A stretch of 11,875 nt of DNA. It comes from Victivallales bacterium (GTDB taxonomy: Bacteria > Verrucomicrobiota > Lentisphaeria > Oligosphaerales > Oligosphaeraceae). Under the pieces are notes generated by a model. The model saw nothing but the letters and a program-made list of their open reading frames with translations, did not search any database and was not told where the DNA came from. Made by a program: the position numbers and the translations under genes. Shown here piece after piece: positions 6,721 through 11,875 of this stretch (the stretch's first letter is position 1; each line of letters begins with the position of its first letter). Where the stretch lies: the NCBI GenBank assembly GCA_017538465.1, contig JAFYIW010000199.1:1-11875 (forward strand), in the 5' to 3' direction.

Positions 6721-8727
6721 TCAGGTCTCAGGGCTCGGGTTCTTGGGTTCGCCCGGCTGGGGCAGGCCGTGTTCCATGCTGGAGAGAATCATGAGGACGA
6801 TTGCCAGCATCAACACGGTTACGCCGGCCAGGATATTCGTGACATAGCCGATTTTGCCCACGGCGAAGGTGTTTCCGCATAGTGCGTTCAAGACCTGTGC
6901 GGCGCCAGTCAAAAGCACGACCAATGCCATCGCGGGATGCAGCAGTCCCTGGTTCTGCTCGTCGCCCGACAGGATGCGCCGTGAGCGTCGGACGATGCGG
7001 ATTCGCAGTACGAGCCATATCGCATCCGCCGCCAGCACTAGCAGGGTCGGAGTGACGAGGTAGTGCCACAGCAGTCCGGGTTCGCCGCCGGAGCGCAGGT
7101 GGTTGAGGAAGGCGATGCCGTCGGGTTGCGTCACGCCCGTCCGCCAGCAGCAGTGCCAGATGGCATAGAGTGGCATGAGGATGGTGAAGAAGCCAAAGAC
7201 GGCGTCGATGACCGGCAGGATGCGCAGGAGCCATTTGGGGGAGACGGACTTGACCGGAAGCGTCTCCATCTGCTCATGGCCGGAGGTTTCCCAGATGGCC
7301 GGTGCCGCATAGTTTTTCAGACCGCCGTTGCGGCCCCATTCGCGGTAGAGCAGGAAGCCGAAGACGGGCGCCAGGAGGTGCCACGGAATGGTCCAGGGCA
7401 TCACGTAGCGGAAGGCGAACTGGTCGTTCCCCAGGGTGGTGGCGTAGTGTGCCTTGAGCAGGTCGAAGAGTCCGCCACACAGGATGCTCACCAGCATGAA
7501 GCAAGTGGAGCGCAGGAGCGCCTGCATCGAGCAGTATGAGCCGAAACGCGACTTCGGGAAGAGGAACATCTGCGCGGGAAGGTTGCAGATCTGGTCCACG
7601 CCGTTGATGAAGAGCGCGCAGACGGTGTTGGCGATGCCCATCCACAGGAAGACCTTCGGCGGGAGGGTGCCGAAAATCCATCGCAGATAGAGCGGTGTGG
7701 TGGTCGCCATGAAGAAGTAGAAATAGATGTCCACGCGCAGGGGGTGCCATTGGTTCACCACCCCGGCGGCCAGCACCGAGACGATCAGGATTCCGACGGA
7801 GCCGATGATGCCGTTCGCGCCGTTCAGTTTGCCGATCATGTCATCCGTAAGCCCCAGCTCCTGGTATTGATACAATGCGAAGAGGAAGGCGCAGGTCACG
7901 CAGGCGTTGGTGATCTGGAAGAGATAGCGGTAGATGTAGATGCGTCCGCAGAAGGACTCCTTGACGAAAGTGCCCATCCCTTTCCATTTGGCGAGCAGCC
8001 GCTCGGCGAGGGGCTTTTGCTTGGCGGCCAGCTGCTCCTCGGTCAGCGGCGGGTATTCGCCCTCCTTCACGAAGAGGCAGAAGAGCATCACGCCCGCCAG
8101 ATAGAGTCCCGCGATGCCGATGTATAGAATCGTTGGGTGCGCGGCGACGTGTTTGAAGAGGAAATAGTGGAAAAGCGAGGGTCCGGCGGTCAGGCCGATC
8201 TTGAAGGCCGCCATCGCGGCTCCGAAGAACTTGACGGGGATGATGTCGTTGAAGATGTACCAGATGACCGAATTCACCCACATGTTGAAGAACTGGAAGA
8301 GGAACATCGCCAGCCCAATGGCGACCACCGTCATGGTCACCGGCGCGGCGCCCGTCCAGCTCGCCAGGCGGTTTCCGAGCTGGCCGGAGAGCCCGAACAT
8401 CACCAGTGAGAGGACAATCGGCGGAGTGGAGAGGAAGATGTACGGGATGCGGCGTCCCCATTTGCCGCGGTGCCAGTCGCTGGCCACGCCGATGTACGGG
8501 CAGACGGTCATGTTGAGCACCTGTCCGATGGTGGTCAGGAGGAAGACCTTCATCGTCTCGCTGACGCCCAGTTCCTTGAGCTGAACCGGGAGCATGATGC
8601 CGGGCAGCTGCGTGCCAACGGAAATCACCGCACTGCCGATGACGACCCAGAAGAGCACGAAGAAGAGCCGCGGCAGCGTGTAGGTCAGCGTGCCGCACTG
8701 ATAGGTGGTGACGGGCTTGGTGGTCAT
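6721..8727 (-). CDS. MFS transporter, long GPH/sugar-cation symporter-like, paralog 2
   Basis: This 668-residue inner-membrane carrier is closely related to the neighbouring 691-residue one. Shared stretches include CGTLTYT/CGSLTYT near the N-terminus, NMTVCPYI followed by RGKWGRRIPYI (87-97), and FQFFNMWVNSVIWYIFNDIIP (144-164 region). EGEYPPLTEEQL (222-233), ESFC.R.Y.YRY (257-268) and SMQALLRS (400-407) are also shared. Extra hydrophobic segments after about residue 500 take it beyond the standard 12-helix size. It ends cleanly at NPSPET without the basic tail of paralog 1. A sugar or glycoside symport role is inferred from the loop motif and from the divergent glycosidase-like gene; no substrate can be read. 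The start at 8727 matches the paralog's N-terminus; no Shine-Dalgarno sequence is present. Confidence 0.88.
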   Translation of the reverse strand: MTTKPVTTYQCGTLTYTLPRLFFVLFWVVIGSAVISVGTQLPGIMLPVQLKELGVSETMKVFLLTTIGQVLNMTVCPYIGVASDWHRGKWGRRIPYIFLSTPPIVLSLVMFGLSGQLGNRLASWTGAAPVTMTVVAIGLAMFLFQFFNMWVNSVIWYIFNDIIPVKFFGAAMAAFKIGLTAGPSLFHYFLFKHVAAHPTILYIGIAGLYLAGVMLFCLFVKEGEYPPLTEEQLAAKQKPLAERLLAKWKGMGTFVKESFCGRIYIYRYLFQITNACVTCAFLFALYQYQELGLTDDMIGKLNGANGIIGSVGILIVSVLAAGVVNQWHPLRVDIYFYFFMATTTPLYLRWIFGTLPPKVFLWMGIANTVCALFINGVDQICNLPAQMFLFPKSRFGSYCSMQALLRSTCFMLVSILCGGLFDLLKAHYATTLGNDQFAFRYVMPWTIPWHLLAPVFGFLLYREWGRNGGLKNYAAPAIWETSGHEQMETLPVKSVSPKWLLRILPVIDAVFGFFTILMPLYAIWHCCWRTGVTQPDGIAFLNHLRSGGEPGLLWHYLVTPTLLVLAADAIWLVLRIRIVRRSRRILSGDEQNQGLLHPAMALVVLLTGAAQVLNALCGNTFAVGKIGYVTNILAGVTVLMLAIVLMILSSMEHGLPQPGEPKNPSPET

Positions 8728-8793
8728 AAACGGATAGGGGAAGGGATGCGCGGGCGCATGAAGAACATTTTTCCCTAATATAATTAACCAATC

Positions 8794-8813
8794 CGGAAAC
8801 GGCCGGCTTTCCG
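8794..8813. promoter_or_regulatory. Possible operator palindrome CGGAAA-N8-TTTCCG
   Basis: The two 6-base half-sites are perfect complements and sit just upstream of the AT-rich stretch at 8776-8787 (TATAAT on plus, ATTATA on minus), a likely -10 region for the divergent transporter gene. Regulator identity is unknown. Confidence 0.3.
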
Positions 8814-8893
8814 CGAGGGAAGGAATCCCGGCTTAAGGTTTTGGGGACCTGAAACTTTGGACTCGCTCCGGCTTCACTTACTTGTGGAAAAGG

Positions 8894-8921
8894 CGTTTTC
8901 CGGGCATTTCACGGGAAAACG
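8894..8921. promoter_or_regulatory. Possible operator or hairpin CGTTTTCC-N12-GGAAAACG
   Basis: Perfect 8-base inverted half-sites end 10 bases before the predicted -35 of the glycosidase-like gene. The element GGAAA(A)(C/G)GGC occurs three times in direct orientation in the divergent region, at 8795, 8886 and 8914, which suggests repeated binding sites. Confidence 0.35.
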
Positions 8922-8931
8922 GCAGAAGGTT

Positions 8932-8960
8932 TTGCGGGACATCAGTGATGCCGTTATATT
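8932..8960 (+). promoter_or_regulatory. Predicted promoter of the glycosidase-like gene
   Basis: TTGCGG (8932-8937), a 17-bp spacer and TATATT (8955-8960) fit a sigma-70-type promoter. Transcription would start near 8967, leaving a leader of about 28 bases to the ATG at 8995. Confidence 0.45.
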
Positions 8961-8994
8961 ATTTCAGACATTTATGTGTCAAAGGAGATTTCAA

Positions 8995-11163
8995 ATGCTT
9001 AGAACCGCCATGAAATGTGCTGTCCTGCCACTTTTCTTCAGCCTGTCCATGCTATGCTTTTCCCTGGAGTTTAGTGGCATGGCACGTGGGGGCGCCCGTC
9101 GTGTGGAGTTTTCCAATGCCGATTTCGAGCAGGGACGAACAGGATGGGAACTCCCCCGGAATGGCACCCTGGAGCAGGTTGACGAGCGGCATGGTCTCAG
9201 CGCGAAGCTGGTCGTCGGGGATCCCAAGACCGATGCGGTCTATATCACGCGGCAACTTCCCGTGGAACCCGGGAAGTGCTACTTTGCGCAGGGTGAAATC
9301 AAAACCGAGGGGGTTGTGGTCGCGGAGGGGCGGATGCCCTCGGTGGGGGCGTGCCTCATCGTCGAGTGGGCCGACAGAGACCGCAAGTGGCTGACCTCCG
9401 GCGTCTATAGCAAGGAGGTCTGGGGAAGCGGCGACTGGACGAAGGTGGTGTGCGATGACCTGCGCGCCCCCACCGAGGCCGGCTATGCCACCATCTTCCT
9501 GGCGCTCCGCGGCAAGGGTATTGCCTGGTTCGACAATGTCGAATTCTATGCCTTGGATGAGTTTGCCGACAAGACGGCCCCCGCCGATGGCGCGGTTCTC
9601 GCAACCAACGTCCCCCGTTTCGAGTGGCTCTCCCCGGATGGCATCGACACCTGCGAGGTCTTGCTTTCCCAAAACGCCGACTTCCCGGCGGCGGAGACCA
9701 TCACCTACACTGTCGAAGTGGAGGATCGTCTTCAGCTCCGGGAGCCGCTCCAGCCGGGCGTCTGGCATTGGCGGGTCAATGTCTTCGGGAATCCCGACCC
9801 CACTCCCTACCGTTTCACCATCGACGTTCCATCGGATGCCCGTTGCCTCCCGCCGCAGATTCTCGCCGACCACTCCCGTCTCCTCGACCCGTCCGACCGA
9901 TATACTTTTTCCATCGAATGCGAGGATGACGTGCAGGAAGTGACCGTCTCCGACCTCGACACGCCGACGACGCAATTTGAGATGACGGAACTGCCATCCG
10001 ATGGCAAGTGGCAAATCCTCCCCCATAGCGGGTGGAAGGATGGCCTGAATGCCATCTGCATCACCGCGACTGCGTCGAACGGCGCCGTCGAAGCCAAGGA
10101 GGTCTGGATTGTCTGCGCACCTAAGCCGGAGAAGGTCGTCGTCATCGACCAGGCTGGTCGTTTCACGGAAAATGGCGAGCGCATCTTCCCGCTGGGCATC
10201 TACCAGGTCGCGCCGGAGGAGATGCCGGAGGTGAAGGCCGCCGGCTTCGAGGTGGTCCACAGCTACGCCTTTGAAGGCAACCAGGACGACTTGGCCGCCA
10301 AGAAATACCTGGATGCGGCCGCGGCCGCCGGACTGCGCGTGTTTATCGGATTCGACCGTGGGAACTACAGCAAGAACGGCATCGTCCAAGGCAACTTCGA
10401 GCTGCTGGCGAGACGCGTGGGGGCACTGGCCAGCCATCCGGGGCTCTTCTGCTGGTATCTCTTTGACGAGCCGGAGGTGCCCGCCTACTACGTCCCGCCC
10501 AAACAACTCACCGCCTTTGCGGAACTCCTGCGGCAACTGGACCCCTACCACCCCGTCGTGATGACCACCTGGGGCGACAACATGAACGCCTACCGAAAGA
10601 CCTGGGACACGCATTGGACGCAATGCTACGCGAAGCCGGCGGAAATCGTGGCGACCATCGCGGACCACCGCAGGAAGCTGTTATATGATTCTCCCATCAC
10701 CCTGCTCATCCACTGCTATGACAAAACCCAGTCCAGACTCAAAAAGAACCATGAGCCTGTCAACTGGGACGCCTTCGAGCCGGACTACGACTGGATGCGG
10801 GCCGCCGCGCTGGCCGGCATCACCCAGGAGGTCAATGGCCTCTGGTGGTGGTGGTATGCCAAATCGGTGCCCGACTGGATGACCGCCGCGCAGAACCCGC
10901 GGACGTGGAACGACCTCTGCCGAGTCGTCGAGGAGGTGCGAGCCCTGCGGCCGGTCCTCAACGCGGAGGGTGCTGTGCAGACCGGGACCGTCGAAGCGGG
11001 CGATGCGAAAGTCGAATGGTGGATGAAGACCGTCGCGGGAAAACACACCATCATTATCGTCAACACCTCCGAGTCGGAGGTCGAGGCCACCATTGCTCCC
11101 CAGGGCGTCGCCCCCATCCCGGTCAGGCTTGGACGGTTTGGCGTCGAAGTCATCGGCCCATAG
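8995..11163 (+). CDS. Secreted multidomain glycoside hydrolase-like protein (TIM barrel)
   Basis: This is a 722-residue exported protein. The start at 8995 is set by AAAGGAG (8981-8987), 7 bases upstream, and by a signal peptide directly after it (hydrophobic CAVLPLFFSLSMLCFSL, likely cut after SGMA at about 30). The frame is open back to 8857, but that would bury the signal. Domain reading: a CBM4/9-like beta sandwich at about 37-187 (FSNADFEQGRTGW to AWFDNVEFY), an Ig/FnIII-like domain at about 193-277 (PGVWHWRV), another beta domain at about 285-375, a clan GH-A-like TIM barrel at about 381-650, and a small C-terminal beta domain. FDEPE (490-494) has Glu492 where a barrel acid/base would lie; Glu612 in TQEVNG before four tryptophans (617-620) is a candidate partner. 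I cannot name a GH family. It is divergent from the transporter genes and may supply their substrate. Confidence 0.8.
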   Translation: MLRTAMKCAVLPLFFSLSMLCFSLEFSGMARGGARRVEFSNADFEQGRTGWELPRNGTLEQVDERHGLSAKLVVGDPKTDAVYITRQLPVEPGKCYFAQGEIKTEGVVVAEGRMPSVGACLIVEWADRDRKWLTSGVYSKEVWGSGDWTKVVCDDLRAPTEAGYATIFLALRGKGIAWFDNVEFYALDEFADKTAPADGAVLATNVPRFEWLSPDGIDTCEVLLSQNADFPAAETITYTVEVEDRLQLREPLQPGVWHWRVNVFGNPDPTPYRFTIDVPSDARCLPPQILADHSRLLDPSDRYTFSIECEDDVQEVTVSDLDTPTTQFEMTELPSDGKWQILPHSGWKDGLNAICITATASNGAVEAKEVWIVCAPKPEKVVVIDQAGRFTENGERIFPLGIYQVAPEEMPEVKAAGFEVVHSYAFEGNQDDLAAKKYLDAAAAAGLRVFIGFDRGNYSKNGIVQGNFELLARRVGALASHPGLFCWYLFDEPEVPAYYVPPKQLTAFAELLRQLDPYHPVVMTTWGDNMNAYRKTWDTHWTQCYAKPAEIVATIADHRRKLLYDSPITLLIHCYDKTQSRLKKNHEPVNWDAFEPDYDWMRAAALAGITQEVNGLWWWWYAKSVPDWMTAAQNPRTWNDLCRVVEEVRALRPVLNAEGAVQTGTVEAGDAKVEWWMKTVAGKHTIIIVNTSESEVEATIAPQGVAPIPVRLGRFGVEVIGP

Positions 11164-11167
11164 GGTT

Positions 11168-11286
11168 GAATTCCTCAAAAACGTGGGAAACAGCGGTTTT
11201 AAAAATCTCAAAAGTGTGATGAAATGACCTTCCGAATTTCTCGAAAACGTGGGAGTTAGCGAATTTAAAAACCTCAAAAGTGTGAT
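11168..11286. repeat. Two 53-bp direct repeats (11168-11220 and 11234-11286)
   Basis: Both copies run from GAATT(C/T)CTC through AAAACGTGGGA to CTCAAAAGTGTGAT, with about eight to ten differences, and are offset by 66 bases. The second copy leads into TGATATTAT, which resembles an extended -10 element, 30 bases before the start of the ATPase remnant. They look like a duplicated upstream region of that gene. Confidence 0.8.
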
Positions 11287-11320
11287 ATTATCTATATTTC
11301 CAGGCGAAATGGAGGTTTTC

Positions 11321-11625
11321 ATGAAACGCAAGGCATATCAAAGGCTTCTTGAATGGGAAAAGCAGAATGGCATTATCGCCCTTCTGCTGGAGGCGCACGT
11401 CGTGTCGGCAAGAGCTATCTTGCCCGTGAGTTTGCCAGGAACGAATACAAGTCCCATCTGTTCATCGACTTTTCCAAGGCCCCGAAGGCAGTGTGCCAAC
11501 TGTTCGTGGACAACTTGGAGCAGCTGGAAACGCTGTTCCTGAAGCTCTCCGAACACTATGGCGTGCGTCTCCATCCACGACAGAGTCTTGTGATATTTGA
11601 TGAAATTAGTCTAAATTTCTCATAA
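11321..11625 (+). pseudogene. AAA/DUF4143 ATPase remnant, frameshifted and truncated
   Basis: The ATG at 11321 follows GGAGG by 5 bases and opens MKRKAYQRLLEWEKQNG...LLLE, the usual N-terminus of AAA_14/DUF4143 ATPases. At about 11390-11394 the homology changes frame: the expected GARRVGKS (Walker A) is encoded one frame over, continuing SYLAREFARNEYKSHLFIDF to QSLVIFDE (Walker B). One missing G in the GAGGCGCA stretch explains this. After IFDE the protein ends at once in ISLNFS and a stop at 11623, so sensor, winged-helix and DUF4143 regions are gone. About 100 codons remain of roughly 400-450. AT-rich DNA begins at the break, suggesting a deletion or insertion junction. It is not expected to make a working protein. 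Confidence 0.85.
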
Positions 11626-11678
11626 ATTCATATAGAAAATATTAATTTTTTTAGCTTTAAATTATATCCCATTTTTAC

Positions 11679-11706
11679 TTGAAGAGCGCCAACGGTAGAG
11701 TATATT
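11679..11706 (+). promoter_or_regulatory. Predicted promoter of the small hydrophobic ORF
   Basis: TTGAAG (11679-11684), a 16-bp spacer and TATATT (11701-11706) fit a sigma-70 promoter in otherwise AT-rich DNA (11626-11680, no gene seen). Transcription would start near 11713, exactly at the foot of the first leader hairpin. Confidence 0.5.
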
Positions 11707-11712
11707 TTCCGT

Positions 11713-11787
11713 GCTGACGGCAGAGTGCCGTTGCGTCATTGGCCGCAACCCAGGTCCCGCGAAGGGCGGGAAAGGAGGTGAAAGCCG
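11713..11787 (+). other. Structured 5' leader with possible stem-loops
   Basis: Three stems can be drawn: ACGGCA/TGCCGT (11717-11722 with 11726-11731), GTTGCG/CGCAAC (11730-11735 with 11744-11749, sharing two bases with the first), and TCCCGC/GCGGGA (11755-11760 with 11766-11771). The last ends just before AGGAGGTG (11773-11780), the ribosome binding site, so folding could affect translation. It matches no RNA family I can name. Confidence 0.5.
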
Positions 11788-11850
11788 ATGCGCATTTGGA
11801 TTGCAGTCATTGTGATTGTCATCATCATCCGGATTGAGTTCCGCCGATAA
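11788..11850 (+). CDS. 20-residue hydrophobic small protein
   Basis: ATG at 11788 opens 20 codons and TAA closes them at 11850. AGGAGGTG lies 7 bases upstream, the strongest ribosome binding site in the window. The peptide starts MRIWIAVIVI, has an unbroken run of Ile/Val to residue 14, and ends in the basic RIEFRR. That is the size and character of tiny membrane-active peptides such as the Ibs type I toxins of enterics, or of a short regulatory leader peptide. The placement of promoter, leader, ribosome binding site and following A-run/stem arm makes a chance ORF unlikely. I do not recognise the family, and no antisense regulator can be proven. It could also be a leader for a gene beyond the right edge. 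Confidence 0.55.
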   Translation: MRIWIAVIVIVIIIRIEFRR

Positions 11851-11875
11851 AAAAAAGGCAGGCATCCGGGTGAAG
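11850..11875 (+). terminator. Possible 5' arm of a bidirectional terminator, cut by the window edge
   Basis: The stop codon runs into eight or more A residues, then GGCAGGCATCCGGG and TGAAG at the edge. This looks like the A-tract, left arm and loop of an intrinsic terminator. The complementary right arm (CCCGGATGCCTGCC) and T-run would lie just outside and are inferred, not seen. Confidence 0.4.

Noticed and set aside
8857..8994. Upstream start for the glycosidase-like protein
   Set aside because: It would place 46 residues before the signal peptide and lies upstream of the predicted promoter; AAAGGAG supports 8995.
9052..10668. 538-codon open frame on the minus strand
   Set aside because: It lies antisense to the glycosidase-like gene, whose signal peptide, ribosome binding site and domain motifs are clear; in GC-rich DNA such shadow frames are common.
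11385..11400. Programmed ribosomal frameshift in the ATPase remnant
   Set aside because: No slippery heptamer or stimulatory structure is seen, and the gene is also truncated just after Walker B, so decay is the simpler reading.
1..11875. tRNA, rRNA, complete insertion sequence or phage genes
   Set aside because: No tRNA-like cloverleaf, rRNA signature, transposase or integrase was recognised on either strand.

Overview
The window is GC-rich bacterial DNA with sugar-scavenging genes set among repeat-rich intergenic spacers. The protein set (Gfo/Idh/MocA oxidoreductase next to a GH29 fucosidase, very long MFS sugar-type transporters, an exported multidomain glycosidase-like protein, AAA/DUF4143 ATPases) and the lack of a Shine-Dalgarno sequence before several genes suggest a PVC-type bacterium, perhaps Lentisphaerota/Victivallales or Kiritimatiellota. 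This is an impression from gene content, not a proven assignment.

Layout. 1-3609 (minus strand): an AAA/DUF4143 ATPase, then a Gfo/Idh/MocA oxidoreductase, then a GH29 alpha-L-fucosidase cut by the left edge. The last two overlap by 4 bases (ATGA) and must be one operon. 3610-3967: a gene-free spacer holding a 4 x 23-bp tandem repeat, a perfect hairpin and a block of degenerate 7-bp repeats. 3968-4327 (plus): a small DUF1667 cysteine-motif protein without its usual FAD-dehydrogenase partner. 4328-4518: a convergent spacer with a 15-bp hairpin. 4519-8727 (minus): two paralogous MFS transporters (691 and 668 aa) separated by a 126-bp spacer made almost entirely of 7-bp repeats. 8728-8994: a divergent control region. 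8995-11163 (plus): an exported 722-aa TIM-barrel glycosidase-like protein with N-terminal beta-sandwich domains. 11164-11320: two 53-bp direct repeats. 11321-11625: a frameshifted, truncated AAA/DUF4143 remnant. 11626-11875: a compact unit with a promoter, a structured leader, a strong ribosome binding site, a 20-codon hydrophobic ORF and what looks like the left half of a terminator.

How the genes may work together (inference): the exported protein acts on a glycan outside the cytoplasm, the two transporters import the products, and the cytoplasmic fucosidase and NAD(P)-dependent oxidoreductase process fucosylated sugars. No substrate can be read from sequence alone. The items most worth follow-up are the small hydrophobic-peptide unit at the right end and the heptanucleotide repeats, which occupy several spacers and appear to have run into the 3' end of one transporter gene.
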